Counted from the stretch's first letter, positions 1 through 9,535 are shown. The stretch: 64,000 nucleotides of DNA from Vibrio cincinnatiensis DSM 19608 (GCF_900167345.1 NZ_FUXB01000012.1:62001-126000), one strand, 5' to 3'. Notes: generated from the letters alone by a model not told the origin. Made by a program: numbers and translations.

Positions 1-136
1 GATTAAGTTCTTTGATATGGACCTGAATCACTTGCCCTTTCAAGCGGGCCAGTCGACGACCCAGTTCAGGATCGTCCTGAATGAAGGTATTCAGTGCAGT
101 TTCCATTACCGCAGTGATCAGTGGCTGAAACGGCAT
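1..136 (-). CDS. ubiJ: Ubiquinone biosynthesis accessory factor UbiJ (N-terminal part, cut by window edge)
   Basis: Only the first 45 codons are inside the window, starting at the ATG at 134-136 and beginning MPFQPLITAVMETALN. This start and the following region (DPELGRRLARLKGQVIQVHIKELN region) match the beginning of UbiJ (formerly YigP), a lipid-binding SCP2-domain protein that assists the late hydroxylation and methylation steps of ubiquinone synthesis. The gene lies 9 nt downstream of ubiE on the same strand, the usual ubiE-ubiJ-ubiB order, so it is probably co-transcribed with it. The SCP2 domain is mostly outside the window. Confidence 0.85.
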   Translation of the reverse strand, partial: MPFQPLITAVMETALNTFIQDDPELGRRLARLKGQVIQVHIKELN

Positions 137-145
137 AAGTCACCC

Positions 146-928
146 TTAAAATTTATAACCACGATGCAGAGCAACAATACCACCGGTGAGGTTGTAATAA
201 CGGGTTTGCTCAAATCCTGCTTCTTCCATCATCCCTTTTAATGTTTCTTGGTCGGGATGCATACGAATGGATTCGGCTAAATAGCGATAACTGTCCGCAT
301 CATTGGCAATCAATTGGCCCATTTTCGGTAAGATATGGAAGGAATAAGCATCATAAACTTTAGAGAGAGGGTCTAAAACGGGTTTAGAAAATTCCAATAC
401 CAACAAACGTCCACCCGGCTTTAAAACACGAAACATCGACCGTAAGGCTTTATCTTTGTCTGTTACATTGCGCAGGCAAAAACTGATGGTAATGCAGTCG
501 AAATAGTTATCAGGGAAAGGCAGTTCTTCTGCGTTAGCTTGCACATAATGAACATTACCAACCACGCCATGATCCCGCAATTTATCTCGCCCAACATTCA
601 GCATCGAGTTGTTAATATCCGCCAGAATGACATGCCCTTTATCTCCGACAATACGAGAGAACTTGGCGGTAAGATCCCCCGTTCCCCCGCCTAGATCAAG
701 GATACACTGGCCGGGACGTGCGCCCGCACAATCAATAGTGAATCGCTTCCATAGGCGGTGAATACCTCCCGACATTAAATCATTCATAATGTCGTATTTG
801 GCTGCGACAGAGTGAAAAACCTGAGCCACTTTTGTGACCTTTTCCTCTTTAGCTACCGTGGTAAACCCAAAATGAGTGGTTTCGTTGTCTTCTACTACTG
901 GGGTTGTTTGTGCGCTGATATCCGTCAT
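146..928 (-). CDS. ubiE: Ubiquinone/menaquinone biosynthesis C-methyltransferase UbiE
   Basis: SAM-dependent methyltransferase that C-methylates the benzoquinol ring in ubiquinone synthesis and demethylmenaquinol in menaquinone synthesis. The 260-aa product carries the SAM-binding motif LDLGGGTGD at about residues 77-85 and the family segment [16 protein letters not shown] at about 38-53. The frame stays open 13 codons further upstream, but the ATG at 928 has an AGAGGA ribosome-binding site, starts the conserved protein, and gives a length close to that of E. coli UbiE. It precedes ubiJ and follows rmuC, the normal neighbourhood in enterics and vibrios. Nothing unusual. Confidence 0.96.
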   Translation of the reverse strand: MTDISAQTTPVVEDNETTHFGFTTVAKEEKVTKVAQVFHSVAAKYDIMNDLMSGGIHRLWKRFTIDCAGARPGQCILDLGGGTGDLTAKFSRIVGDKGHVILADINNSMLNVGRDKLRDHGVVGNVHYVQANAEELPFPDNYFDCITISFCLRNVTDKDKALRSMFRVLKPGGRLLVLEFSKPVLDPLSKVYDAYSFHILPKMGQLIANDADSYRYLAESIRMHPDQETLKGMMEEAGFEQTRYYNLTGGIVALHRGYKF

Positions 929-977
929 TCTCTTTCCTCTTAGGCAGCCATACACCAAAAACTGCAACTGCGGGCGG

Positions 978-2510
978 TTAGTTTACTTTATCCTCAGCGG
1001 GATGTCTTTCTACTAAAGAGGCAAATTCTGTATCCGGCTCACGCTGTGACTTTTCTATCCATTCACTGGCTATCGACCGCTTAACTTCGACCCCGAGCTG
1101 TTTAAAACTTTCAGCCTGACGAATGGCATTGCCTCGCCCTGTAGCGAACTTATTCATCGCCGATTGATAACTCTGATTTGCGCGATCTAAGGCCGCACCC
1201 AACCCTTGCATATCGTCTACAAATAAACGCAGCTTATCGTATAACTTACTGGCTCGTTCCGCGATAATTTGAGCGTTCTGGTTCTGACGTTCATTACGCC
1301 ATAGATTATCAATGGTGCGCAGTGCAACCAATAAAGTGGTTGGGCTAACCAAAATAATATTCTGTTCCATTGCATCTTTCACTAAGCTTGGATCCGCTTG
1401 GATGGCGACCTGAAAAGCAGGTTCAACTGGGATAAACATCAGTACATAATCTAAACAGTGTAAGCCCTTGAGTTGATGATAATCTTTTTGGCTTAACCCT
1501 TTGATGTGGTTACGCAAAGCGAGCAAGTGATCTCGCAATGCTTGATCTCGTTCGGGGTCAGTCTCGGCATGAAAGTAGCGTTCATAAGCCACTAAAGCCA
1601 TTTTCGAGTCAATCACCACCTGTTTATCATGAGGTAAATGAACAATCACATCGGGTTGATACCGCTTACCCGCTTCATTTTGCAAGCTGACTTGCGTCTG
1701 ATATTCATGCCCTTCTCGTAAACCCGATTCAGCCAAGACTCGCGCAAGCACTACTTCGCCCCAGTTCCCTTGCTGCTTATTGTCCCCTTTCAACGCTTGA
1801 GTTAAGTTCAATGCCTCTTTGGCCATCTGTTCATTTAACTGCTGCAAGTTACGCAACTCATGCACTAAGGTGTGACGTTCTTTGGCTTCCTGATTAAAGC
1901 TGTCATTGACTTGTTTTTTAAACCCTTCCAACTGCTCTTTAAGCGGCGAAAGCAAACCTTCCAAGCTCTGTTTGTTTTGCACATCCACTTTCGCCGTCTT
2001 ATGCTCAAACACTTGGTTTGCGAGCTGCTCAAACTGCTGCTTTAACCGCTCTTCTGCCCGCTCTAATAACTGTAATTTGTCTTGGCTTGCAGCCAGTTGT
2101 TGCTCATGCCTTGCCTGCTGCTCATGCAGTTGCACTTCAAGTTGCGTTTTCAAATCACGCATCTGGTTAAGTTGCTCAGCATACTGCTGGCGTTCTTGCT
2201 TAATGGCTTCGAAATAACGCAGCTTTTCCATCACCGCCATCACTTTGCCATGCGCTTGTTTTAATTCGAATTCGGCTTTATCTCGTTGCTGATCTAGTTC
2301 ATCCAGCTCTTGTTGAGCTTGCTGCAAAGAGTGTTGTAATTGAGCAGTTTGTTGAGCATGCCAATGCGTTTCACTGGTTAATTGCTGCTGGAGCAATTCA
2401 ACCTGTAGCCGCATTTTTTGCTTCATCCACCCAGCGATCGTAACACCAGAAAGCCCAGCAGCGGCTAACATACCAATAAGAAGGGAAGAGTGTTCAATAA
2501 TCCATTGCAT
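978..2510 (-). CDS. rmuC: DNA recombination protein RmuC homologue
   Basis: RmuC-family protein, a putative nuclease-fold factor that limits recombination at inverted repeats; its exact reaction is not settled. The 510-aa product starts with a hydrophobic N-terminal segment ([20 protein letters not shown], about residues 4-23, a likely membrane anchor). A long Gln- and Glu-rich coiled coil follows (about 30-190), then the conserved RmuC domain with [22 protein letters not shown] and [14 protein letters not shown]. The frame is open to 2588. I chose the ATG at 2510 because it places the anchor at the N-terminus as in E. coli RmuC; the ribosome-binding site there is weak. It is upstream of ubiE on the same strand. 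Confidence 0.93.
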   Translation of the reverse strand: MQWIIEHSSLLIGMLAAAGLSGVTIAGWMKQKMRLQVELLQQQLTSETHWHAQQTAQLQHSLQQAQQELDELDQQRDKAEFELKQAHGKVMAVMEKLRYFEAIKQERQQYAEQLNQMRDLKTQLEVQLHEQQARHEQQLAASQDKLQLLERAEERLKQQFEQLANQVFEHKTAKVDVQNKQSLEGLLSPLKEQLEGFKKQVNDSFNQEAKERHTLVHELRNLQQLNEQMAKEALNLTQALKGDNKQQGNWGEVVLARVLAESGLREGHEYQTQVSLQNEAGKRYQPDVIVHLPHDKQVVIDSKMALVAYERYFHAETDPERDQALRDHLLALRNHIKGLSQKDYHQLKGLHCLDYVLMFIPVEPAFQVAIQADPSLVKDAMEQNIILVSPTTLLVALRTIDNLWRNERQNQNAQIIAERASKLYDKLRLFVDDMQGLGAALDRANQSYQSAMNKFATGRGNAIRQAESFKQLGVEVKRSIASEWIEKSQREPDTEFASLVERHPAEDKVN

Positions 2511-2663
2511 AGTCAAAGATTCGCTGATGATGATCATGACTGAAAATGGTAGGGTGACACTGGATAAATGTCCAGTTCTTCGCGTCATTATTCCTCACGA
2601 AACCAAGATCAAAAAAGATTCGTTGGAACAACGCCCACTCTAGAAACCGGATGATTTCGATGA

Positions 2664-3503
2664 TCAGGTGATCTGTTCTCGATACTGTTTCGGGCTCACG
2701 CCCGCCTTACGCTTAAACACTCGGGAAAAATAGAGCGGATCAGAATAACCAACAATACGCCCAATATGGTTAACGGAATAATGTGTGGTGACCAACAGTT
2801 GCTTAGCTCGGCTGATCCGCTGATCATCTCGCCACTGAGTAATGGTCATTTTCATCTGCTCTCGAAACAGATGTCCAAGCCGCGATGGAGAAAGGCAAGT
2901 ATGAGCGGCAATCTCTTCTAGGGTAAAATCTTGGTTGAGATTTTGCGTCATGTAGTTGATCGCTTGAATGATTCTCGGGTCAAGCGGCTTACTGACGACA
3001 TCTGGCTGCACGGTTTTACAACGAATCAATAACTGTTCCAGTAAGTTAATGGCTAAATCGTCACGATAAGGGAGGTCTGACTTGGCGGTATATTCAATAT
3101 CCACAAATAGGTTTTCAATATGCTCAACAATCTGGCTATCCAAACCTCGCGTTAAGTAAACGCCATTGCGTTCTTCTTGCCAACTGAGCCAGTCATTCCA
3201 AAAAGCACGGGGGCGGAAATAGACCCAACGATGAAACCAAGAAGCAGAATCGGTTTTGCGATGATAAAAGTGCGCAGCACTGGGCGGAAATAACAATAAA
3301 TCGCCAGGTTTCACATGAAACATCTGCTCACCAGAAAAAATCGTGCCCTCACCTTTACTGGTGATATTGATGATATAACCTTTCATGCCGTGGGGGCGAT
3401 CAATGGTGTAATCCAGCTCATCACCTTCAATGATCGGTGTTAGCCCCGCAACCAAATGAGCGTCAAAATTATACCCCGGTTTAAGAGGATCGGTATTTTG
3501 CAT
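2664..3503 (-). CDS. araC: Arabinose operon regulator AraC
   Basis: L-arabinose-responsive regulator. The 279-aa product aligns end to end with E. coli AraC. The N-terminal arm and sugar-binding cupin include DPLKPGYNFDAHLVAGLTPI, IDRPHGMKGYIIN and PGDLLLFPPSAAHFY. The C-terminal double helix-turn-helix has CLSPSRLGHLFREQM and VGYSDPLYFSRVFKRKAGVSP. The start is uncertain. The ATG at 3503 gives the normal length but has no clear ribosome-binding site. A GTG at 3578 has AGGA upstream, overlaps the stop of the preceding gene (GTGA) and would add 25 residues before the arm; an ATG at 3599 also exists. It is the last gene of the leftward araBDA-X-araC group, unlike E. coli where araC is divergent from araBAD. 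Confidence 0.95.
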   Translation of the reverse strand: MQNTDPLKPGYNFDAHLVAGLTPIIEGDELDYTIDRPHGMKGYIINITSKGEGTIFSGEQMFHVKPGDLLLFPPSAAHFYHRKTDSASWFHRWVYFRPRAFWNDWLSWQEERNGVYLTRGLDSQIVEHIENLFVDIEYTAKSDLPYRDDLAINLLEQLLIRCKTVQPDVVSKPLDPRIIQAINYMTQNLNQDFTLEEIAAHTCLSPSRLGHLFREQMKMTITQWRDDQRISRAKQLLVTTHYSVNHIGRIVGYSDPLYFSRVFKRKAGVSPKQYREQIT

Positions 3504-3574
3504 AGACCAACAGTTAACCAGTTTTTCTCTTGCATTAGTGTAAGGGGAGCCAGACAGTATTGCGATTTTTGAGT

Positions 3575-4105
3575 TCACACTTTTCCTAATACGATCCACT
3601 GAGTAGCGGAAAATGCTTCACGAAAGAGATCGGTTTTCGCTGCTTGACGAATAAAGTCACTCGGAAGGCCATGACGTAACCGCGACCAAGCGATTGTCTG
3701 AGCATCAGTTTGGGATGAAGCAGGAGAAGGGAAAGCCTGTAAAGCCGAGTTAAATGGCTCAATTTCATGTCGGATATCTAATCGAGTGGGAATACTGTTG
3801 CGTGCTAGGTATTCAATAACCAGCGCTTGCGGATGAAAATAGTAATTCATATTGAGCGACAGCTTATCGGCATGATGCCATTGACACCACTGCTCGATGC
3901 GATCGGGGCGATGACGAAATTTCCACTCAGCCTGCGAAACATCCAATAACTCCCCATTATTAATCAACTCCAGCTTGCCCTGATAACATAATTCATGGCC
4001 ATGCAGTAGCTGAAAGGAGGTGGGAGAGTGAGCCGACACCTTCAGCGTCCACCCTTGATGATGAATATCGAAGCCTGCCGCCAAGTAAGACTCTTCTACC
4101 TTCAC
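3575..4105 (-). CDS. Unrecognised 176-aa protein inside the arabinose operon
   Basis: Not recognised. It starts with GTG at 4105 with GAGGG about 9 nt upstream, lies between araA and araC on the same strand, and ends overlapping possible araC starts, so it looks translated and co-expressed. There is no signal peptide, membrane segment or obvious catalytic motif. Residues about 10-125 look beta-rich with many aromatics (GWTLKVSAHSP, WKFRHRPDRIEQWCQWHH, NMNYYFHPQALVIEYLARNS, RLDIRHEIEPFN). By eye this recalls the beta-sandwich domains at the front of some carbohydrate-active enzymes. A Ser/Gln-rich linker (about 127-137) and a helical tail follow. A sugar-binding or mutarotase-like role in arabinose use is possible but is only inferred from position. 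Confidence 0.75.
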   Translation of the reverse strand: MKVEESYLAAGFDIHHQGWTLKVSAHSPTSFQLLHGHELCYQGKLELINNGELLDVSQAEWKFRHRPDRIEQWCQWHHADKLSLNMNYYFHPQALVIEYLARNSIPTRLDIRHEIEPFNSALQAFPSPASSQTDAQTIAWSRLRHGLPSDFIRQAAKTDLFREAFSATQWIVLGKV

Positions 4106-4127
4106 TATACTTTCCCTCTTTTGGTCA

Positions 4128-4150
4128 TGCCCTCTGCCATACAGAGGGCA
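4128..4150 (-). other. GC-rich hairpin between araA and the next operon gene
   Basis: A perfect 9-bp stem (TGCCCTCTG / CAGAGGGCA) with a 5-nt loop lies 10 nt after the araA stop. No T-run follows it on the transcribed strand, so it is not a classic terminator. It may protect the araBDA message or reduce read-through into the downstream gene and araC. Confidence 0.5.
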
Positions 4151-4159
4151 ATCCCCTTG

Positions 4160-5662
4160 TTATACGCCGGAAGCTAAGCGATAGTAAACACTTTGCATTT
4201 TTAGGTCCGATTTAAATTTACGCAGTTCCGTTTCTTGGTCAATCAGCACCATTTCCATACCTAAGATATCCGCGTAATCCGTTAGCATATCCACACTGAC
4301 AGACTGACTGTAAGCACTATGGTGCGCGCCACCACCGTGAATCCATGCCGCTGCCGCTGTTTGCAAATTCGGTAAGGGTTCCCATAATGCATGGGCGACA
4401 GGAAGGTGTGGCAGACTTTGTGGTGGCTCAACCGTATTCAAACAGTTCACCAACATACGAAAGCGATTACCGAGATCAATCACGGAAACATTCAGCGATG
4501 GCCCTTTTTGACCACTAAACAGCAAACGAGGAACCTCACAGCGTAACCCAATGGTATGTTGATGAATTTCTAACTTTGGCTTGGCTGCAGCAATACTCGG
4601 ACACACTTCCAACATATGCGCCCCCAGCACCTGATCAGTGCTGTCGAAGTGATAGGTGTAATCTTCCATAAAGGACGTTCCCCCTAGGCGACCTTGGCCC
4701 ATTTGCTTCATGATGTGCACCATCGCGGCGGTTTTCCAGTCACCTTCACCGCCATAACCAAAGCCTTTTTCCATTAAGCGTTGCGTCGCCAACCCAGGTA
4801 AAGATCCTAGCCCCGTCAAGTTTTCAAACGTATTGGTAAAAGCACTGGCACCAACGTCTGTCAAAAAGCGCTCCATACCCATTTCTAAACGCGCTTCTCG
4901 CTGCATGATTTTTAACGTGGTCGCATCACTCAGCAGCATTGGACTCATTTCATACCGTGAAGCGTATTCCTCTAACAGGTAGGCCACATCAGCATCAGAG
5001 ACTGACTCAACCGCTTCGGTTAATTCACCCAAGCCATACGCATTCACTTCGTAGCCAAATTGGATTTGTGCGGAAACCTTATTCCCTTCCGTTACCGCAA
5101 CTTGGCGCATATTATCACCAAAGCGAGCCACTTTCAGACGTTGACCAACAGCTACACCCACCGCGGCTCGGCACCAATCGTCTATTTGCTTATGTACTTG
5201 TGGATTTTGCCAATGCCCAACCACCACTTTGCGATCGATATCCATTCGTGTACCGATAAAGCCAAACTCACGACAACCATGAGCACTTTGGTTGAGGTTC
5301 ATAAAGTCCATATCGATCGAATCCCACGGTAGGGCCGCATTGAACTGAGTATGTAAATGTAAGAAAGGTTTATTAAGCTGTGACAAACCTGCGATCCACA
5401 TTTTTGCAGGTGAGAAGGTATGCATCCACAACACAAGCCCCAAACAGTCCGGATCATTATTCGCCGCACGACAAACGTTAAGAATTTCATCCGCCGTTTT
5501 TACGGTTCCTTTATCCACCATCGGCACAGAAATGTCATTGGCGCTGTTCAGCCCAGCGATGATCTGAGCACTATCTTGCGCCACTTGCTGTAAAACTTTT
5601 GGCCCGTATAAGTGTTGAGAACCCGTTACAAACCATACGTGTTTATCATTGAATACTTTCAT
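4160..5662 (-). CDS. araA: L-arabinose isomerase
   Basis: Cytoplasmic Mn-dependent isomerase converting L-arabinose to L-ribulose, the first step of the pathway. It is 500 aa, identical in length to the E. coli enzyme. Recognisable segments include [12 protein letters not shown] at the N-terminus and [12 protein letters not shown] with the catalytic glutamate region. FMEDYTYHF and a C-terminal [13 protein letters not shown] carry further metal and catalytic residues known in this family. The ATG at 5662 overlaps the last 17 nt of araD, and AAGGGA in araD acts as its ribosome-binding site, so translation of the two is probably coupled. Confidence 0.98.
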   Translation of the reverse strand: MKVFNDKHVWFVTGSQHLYGPKVLQQVAQDSAQIIAGLNSANDISVPMVDKGTVKTADEILNVCRAANNDPDCLGLVLWMHTFSPAKMWIAGLSQLNKPFLHLHTQFNAALPWDSIDMDFMNLNQSAHGCREFGFIGTRMDIDRKVVVGHWQNPQVHKQIDDWCRAAVGVAVGQRLKVARFGDNMRQVAVTEGNKVSAQIQFGYEVNAYGLGELTEAVESVSDADVAYLLEEYASRYEMSPMLLSDATTLKIMQREARLEMGMERFLTDVGASAFTNTFENLTGLGSLPGLATQRLMEKGFGYGGEGDWKTAAMVHIMKQMGQGRLGGTSFMEDYTYHFDSTDQVLGAHMLEVCPSIAAAKPKLEIHQHTIGLRCEVPRLLFSGQKGPSLNVSVIDLGNRFRMLVNCLNTVEPPQSLPHLPVAHALWEPLPNLQTAAAAWIHGGGAHHSAYSQSVSVDMLTDYADILGMEMVLIDQETELRKFKSDLKMQSVYYRLASGV

Positions 5663-6425
5663 CGCTTTCCCTTAATGATTTTTTGTTCGCTGCAGATTGC
5701 CCGTAATACGCATTTGCGCCATGTTTGCGCAGATAGTGCTTATCGAGCAGAGCTTGATTGATGTATTGAACCGCTGGATTAATTTGTAGTGTTTGCAGCG
5801 CCATCGCGGCGACCACTTCCATCACGACGGCATTGTGTACAGCCTGATGCGCATCCCTTCCCCAACTAAAAGGGCCGTGTTCTTTGACGATGATGCCGGG
5901 AATGGTCATAGGATCGCGCTCTGCGATGGTCTCGACCAGAACCAAACCGGTATTGTGTTCATAATCACTGGCAATTTCAGCGTTGGTTAACGCTCGGGTA
6001 CACGGAATACTGCCGTAAAAATAATCCGCATGCGTGGTGCCAAGAGCGGGAATAGCTTTACCCGCTTGCGCCCAAGATGTCGCATGCGGAGAATGGGTAT
6101 GAACCACGCCACCAATCTCAGGATAGGTGTGATACATCACTAAATGGGTGGCGGTATCAGAAGAGGGATTCAAATCTCCCTCCACCACTTGTCCGGCTAA
6201 ATCAACCACTACCATGTTGTCAGCCGAAAGATCTTCATAAGCGACACCACTGGGCTTGATCACCACCAACCCTGACTCACGGTCAATGGCAGAGACATTG
6301 CCCCAGGTAAATGTCACCAGGTTATGCCGCTGCAAATCTAAATTTGCTTTCCACACCTCATGACGTAGCTGACGCAGTCGCTGAGCCTGTGTATGGGTCG
6401 AGTTGCCTACGGCTTGCGCTGTCAT
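5646..6425 (-). CDS. araD: L-ribulose-5-phosphate 4-epimerase
   Basis: Zinc-dependent class II aldolase-family epimerase making D-xylulose-5-phosphate, which enters the pentose phosphate pathway. It contains [26 protein letters not shown], the metal-binding [14 protein letters not shown] and [16 protein letters not shown], and a later HGPFSWG histidine. The product is 259 aa against 231 in E. coli, with about 16 extra residues at each end. The extra C-terminus after AYYGQ is polar and its coding sequence overlaps the araA start. It starts 1 nt after the araB stop with AGGAG in the araB 3' end. AraD before araA (order B-D-A) differs from E. coli araBAD. Confidence 0.97.
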   Translation of the reverse strand: MTAQAVGNSTHTQAQRLRQLRHEVWKANLDLQRHNLVTFTWGNVSAIDRESGLVVIKPSGVAYEDLSADNMVVVDLAGQVVEGDLNPSSDTATHLVMYHTYPEIGGVVHTHSPHATSWAQAGKAIPALGTTHADYFYGSIPCTRALTNAEIASDYEHNTGLVLVETIAERDPMTIPGIIVKEHGPFSWGRDAHQAVHNAVVMEVVAAMALQTLQINPAVQYINQALLDKHYLRKHGANAYYGQSAANKKSLRESDESIQ

Positions 6426-6426
6426 A

Positions 6427-8121
6427 TTATTGCTCCTGAGATTGATGGAATTCGGCCATTTGTTCTAAATGTTGGCCAAGTTCACGGTAGCCGAGATAAC
6501 GGCTCGCACGCATGGATTTCACCGCATCATTTGGCTGATACACTTCACGAATAGGGCTTGCCATGGCTTGTTGGGCTTGCTGTGCATCGTCATAAATACC
6601 CGCCGCCACGGCGGCAAAAATAGCCGCGCCCAACGCACAACACTGCTCAGAATGAACCACGGCAATATCACGCCCAATCACATCGGCACACATCTGCATC
6701 ACATAGGGGGATTTTTGGGAAATGCCGCCAATCGCAATGACTCGCTCCACCTCCATACCTTGGTCAACAAAGCAATCAACAATCGCTTTTGCTCCATGAG
6801 CCGTCGACTCCACTAAAGCCGCAAACAGGGCTGGAGCCGTCGAACCTAAATTGAGATCCGTCAAAGCACCTTTGAGGCGCTGGTTGGCATAAGGCGTACG
6901 TCGACCGTTATGCCAATCCATCGCTAAAGGTGAATGAGCGTTAAAGTCGTACCCTTCAGCAGCTTGAGTTAGTAGCGGAATCAAGGCTTTATCCAATATC
7001 TGCCGAGTAGTTTCTGCTTCCGGTAACTCTTTGGCTAAGCTTTCCAGAGGCCAAAGCAAGACACGTTTAAACCAAGCGTAAATATCACCAAAAGCCGACT
7101 GCCCCGCTTCCAGCGCCATAAGGTTAGGCAATGCACTGCCCTTCACCTGACCGCAAATACCATGAATGGTGCGATCCCCCACTTTTTCTGCATCCACCAT
7201 TAAAATGTCGCAGGTTGAAGTACCGATCACTTTGACCAAGTCATGGGCCCCAGCACCAGCGCCAACCGCCCCCATATGGCAGTCAAATTCTCCAACGGCG
7301 ACGGCAATGCCTGCTGGCAAACCTAATTTTTGCGCCCACTCAGCAGATAAATTGCCCGCTCGTTGTTCAGCGGTATACACCTCATCAAACATCCGCTCAC
7401 GAATACCATCTAAAGTAGGAGAAATAGCAGAAAGAAACGCTTGATCGGGCAATCCGCCCCAGCTTTCATGCCACATTGCTTTATGGCCTGCGGCACAAAT
7501 ACCACGGCGCAGCGTTTTGGGATGCTGATTGCCACTTAACAGCGCTGGAATCCAGTCACACAGTTCGACCCAACTGTAAGCATGGTTCGCGATGGCTTCA
7601 TCTTGCTCACTCACCCAAGCCGCTTTCGCCCAAAACCACTCAGAAGAGTAAATACCCCCAATAAACTTGGTGTAATCTGTAAATTCACCGCTATGGGCGA
7701 GCTCATTAATTCGTTCTGCTTTTGAGACTGAGGTGTGGTCTTTCCACAAAATAAACATGGCATGCGGGTTGTGTTCGAACTCGGGCAACAAGGCTAATAC
7801 ATTGCCCTCAGCGTCAATAGGTGCAGGAGTAGACCCAGTGGTATCAACACCAATACCCACGACAGACTGCGCGATATCATCCGGCACCTCAGCCAGAGCC
7901 TCACGTACCGCCTGAGTCATGGCTTCAATATAATCTTTGGGGTGATGACGAAATTGGGATTGCTCCGGCTGGTTATACAAACCTTGCATCCAACGAGGAT
8001 AATAAGTGACTCCAGAGGCGACTTCTTCACCACTGATGGCGTTCACGAGTAAAGCACGCACGGAATCTGAACCAAAGTCCAGACCAATCACATGTGCAGG
8101 TTGAGTAATGAAAGGATTCAT
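6427..8121 (-). CDS. araB: L-ribulokinase
   Basis: ATP-dependent FGGY-family sugar kinase phosphorylating L-ribulose to L-ribulose-5-phosphate. It is 564 aa (E. coli 566). The N-terminal phosphate-binding segment [14 protein letters not shown], the substrate-region [15 protein letters not shown] and the C-terminal [19 protein letters not shown] and [15 protein letters not shown] are as in AraB. First gene of the leftward arabinose operon. The ATG at 8121 has GGAG 5 nt upstream. About 57 nt further upstream lies a pair of AraC-like half-sites, so induction by arabinose through AraC is expected. Confidence 0.98.
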   Translation of the reverse strand: MNPFITQPAHVIGLDFGSDSVRALLVNAISGEEVASGVTYYPRWMQGLYNQPEQSQFRHHPKDYIEAMTQAVREALAEVPDDIAQSVVGIGVDTTGSTPAPIDAEGNVLALLPEFEHNPHAMFILWKDHTSVSKAERINELAHSGEFTDYTKFIGGIYSSEWFWAKAAWVSEQDEAIANHAYSWVELCDWIPALLSGNQHPKTLRRGICAAGHKAMWHESWGGLPDQAFLSAISPTLDGIRERMFDEVYTAEQRAGNLSAEWAQKLGLPAGIAVAVGEFDCHMGAVGAGAGAHDLVKVIGTSTCDILMVDAEKVGDRTIHGICGQVKGSALPNLMALEAGQSAFGDIYAWFKRVLLWPLESLAKELPEAETTRQILDKALIPLLTQAAEGYDFNAHSPLAMDWHNGRRTPYANQRLKGALTDLNLGSTAPALFAALVESTAHGAKAIVDCFVDQGMEVERVIAIGGISQKSPYVMQMCADVIGRDIAVVHSEQCCALGAAIFAAVAAGIYDDAQQAQQAMASPIREVYQPNDAVKSMRASRYLGYRELGQHLEQMAEFHQSQEQ

Positions 8122-8177
8122 AACAACTCCATGTCGATGAGTGTTATGTTGTTATACCCCTCACACCGACATTCAAC

Positions 8178-8215
8178 CATAAACCACCCTGCTACAAATA
8201 TGGACAAAAACGTCA
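8178..8215 (-). promoter_or_regulatory. AraC half-site pair for araBDA (I1/I2-like)
   Basis: The + strand reads TATGGA-N7-GTCA at 8199-8215, close to the complement of E. coli araI1 (TATGGA-N7-GCTA). A second half-site with an exact GCTA box ends at 8194, leaving a 4-bp gap. The 17-bp sites are therefore 21 bp apart in direct orientation, as in E. coli araI1-I2. The distal box of the second site (CATAAA) is poor, like E. coli I2. The orientation points leftward, toward araB. Confidence 0.7.
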
Positions 8216-8348
8216 GACCGTTCATTTTGTGCTTACGGTTAGAAATATAATTCACCCGCAAATTTTTCATTAAATCGACTTTTCATCGGTAAAAAATACG
8301 CTTAATTGGATAAGTGATTATTAGAACGGAAATAATTGGGATCCCCAT

Positions 8349-8386
8349 CATGTTCAGTTTCGCCAAATAAATGGACAAAACAGCTA
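8349..8386 (-). promoter_or_regulatory. Second AraC half-site pair, araF side
   Basis: AATGGA-N7-GCTA at 8370-8386 matches the AraC half-site at 9 of 10 box positions. 21 bp to its left is a weaker partner (CATGTT-N7-GCCA, 8349-8365), again with a 4-bp gap. It lies 12 bp left of the CRP site and about 93 bp before the araF start. Both elements read in the leftward orientation, so this pair may serve araFGH from upstream or take part in looping with the araB pair about 170 bp away. Confidence 0.6.
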
Positions 8387-8397
8387 CATTTTTTTGG

Positions 8398-8413
8398 TGT
8401 GATTTGGGTCACT
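8398..8413 (+). promoter_or_regulatory. CRP-cAMP binding site upstream of araFGH
   Basis: TGTGA-TTTGGG-TCACT matches the CRP consensus TGTGA-N6-TCACA at 9 of 10 positions. It is centred about 73 bp before the araF ATG and next to the AraC half-site at 8370-8386, as expected for catabolite-controlled arabinose transport genes. Confidence 0.8.
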
Positions 8414-8478
8414 CCAAGTTATATCGAGATGCACAAAGATGGATAACGAAACAACCCCTACCAGCGGATGGAATAACA

Positions 8479-9477
8479 ATGAAACTAAAAACCTTACTCT
8501 CTACTATCGCCTTATCTGGACTCACTTTATTAAGTGCTTCTGCTAACGCTTTTTTTGGTTCAAAAGATGAGATGCGATTGGGCTATCTGGTTAAACAACC
8601 CGAAGAGCCTTGGTTCCAAACCGAATGGGCTTTTGCCGAAAAAGCCGCAAAAGATCTGGGCTTTGACTTAGTTAAAATGGCCGTCCCGGATGGTGAAAAA
8701 ACACTCAATGCGATTGATACTTTAGCCGCTCAAGGAGCGAAAGGGTTTGTCATCTGCACTCCGGATCCGAAATTGGGACCAGCCATTATGGCAAAAGCCA
8801 AAAGCTACGATCTGAAAGTCGTTACCGTGGATGATCAATTCCTCAATGCGAAAGGCGAGCCCATGACAGATGTACCTTTAGTCATGATGGCAGCAACCGC
8901 CATTGGTGAACGCCAAGGCCAAGAGTTGTACAACGAAATGCAAAAACGGGGCTGGGATGTTACCACCACAGGCGTGATGGCGATTACCGCCGATGAGCTA
9001 GATACCGCGCGTCGCCGTGTTGATGGTTCAATCTCTGCGCTCAAAGCAGCGGGCTTCCCTGCTGGTCAAATTTACCGAGTTCCCACCAAAACCAACGATA
9101 TTCCTGGTGCATTGGATGCCGCGAACTCATTGCTGGTCCAATACCCTATGGTGAAACAGTGGCTCATTGTTGGCATGAATGACAATACGGTATTAGGTGG
9201 CGTTCGAGCGACTGAAGGGCAAGGATTCACAGCTCAAAACATCATCGGCATTGGTATCAACGGAGTTGATGCCGTCAACGAACTGGCAAAATCTCAGGCA
9301 ACCGGTTTCTATGGATCGCTACTGCCCAGCCCTGATGTTCACGGCTATAAGAGTATTGCCTCTCTCTACCATTGGGTAAAAGAAGGGGTTGAGCCTAGCA
9401 AGTTTGTTGAAGTCACTGATGTGGTACTCATCACACGTGACAACTTCAAAGTAGAGCTCGAGAAAAAAGGATTGTAA
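8479..9477 (+). CDS. araF: L-arabinose-binding periplasmic protein
   Basis: Periplasmic substrate-binding protein of the AraFGH ABC importer. The 332-aa product has a classic signal peptide (MKLKTLLSTIALSGLTLLSA, cleavage after ANA near residue 24). The mature part contains LGYLVKQPEEPWFQTEWAFA, DDQFLNAKGEP and NDNTVLGGVRATEGQG, as in E. coli AraF. The start is at ATG 8479 with GGAA upstream. An earlier in-frame ATG at 8371 is rejected because it would bury the signal peptide and the CRP site. First gene of araFGH. Confidence 0.97.
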   Translation: MKLKTLLSTIALSGLTLLSASANAFFGSKDEMRLGYLVKQPEEPWFQTEWAFAEKAAKDLGFDLVKMAVPDGEKTLNAIDTLAAQGAKGFVICTPDPKLGPAIMAKAKSYDLKVVTVDDQFLNAKGEPMTDVPLVMMAATAIGERQGQELYNEMQKRGWDVTTTGVMAITADELDTARRRVDGSISALKAAGFPAGQIYRVPTKTNDIPGALDAANSLLVQYPMVKQWLIVGMNDNTVLGGVRATEGQGFTAQNIIGIGINGVDAVNELAKSQATGFYGSLLPSPDVHGYKSIASLYHWVKEGVEPSKFVEVTDVVLITRDNFKVELEKKGL

Positions 9478-9486
9478 GTCCCATTT

Positions 9487-9512
9487 AGGGTGATGGTGAT
9501 CACTGTCACCCT
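9487..9512 (+). other. Hairpin between araF and araG
   Basis: AGGGTGA and TCACCCT flank a perfect 8-bp palindrome GTGATCAC, forming a 26-nt imperfect hairpin just after the araF stop. No T-run follows. Hairpins at this place commonly stabilise the message of the abundant binding protein and lower expression of the downstream transporter genes; that role is inferred. Confidence 0.55.
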
Positions 9513-9535
9513 CTCAATGACACGGAGAAAATGTG

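Larger units (their letters stand above)
8122..8478. promoter_or_regulatory. Divergent araB / araF control region
   Basis: 357-bp region between the two arabinose transcription units. It holds two pairs of AraC-like half-sites (8178-8215 and 8349-8386), a CRP site (8398-8413), and a leftward -10-like TATAAC (complement of 8151-8156). The middle part (about 8216-8340) is A+T-rich with no motif I can name. The araF frame is open back to 8371, but that would place the CRP site inside the gene and the signal peptide internally, so I treat everything left of 8479 as regulatory. Confidence 0.8.

Noticed and set aside
8228-8243. TGTGC-TTACGG-TTAGA as a CRP site for araB
   Set aside because: The right half has too few matching bases compared with the good site at 8398-8413.
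8371-8478. Longer araF frame starting at 8371
   Set aside because: It would place the CRP site and an AraC half-site inside the gene and make the signal peptide internal.
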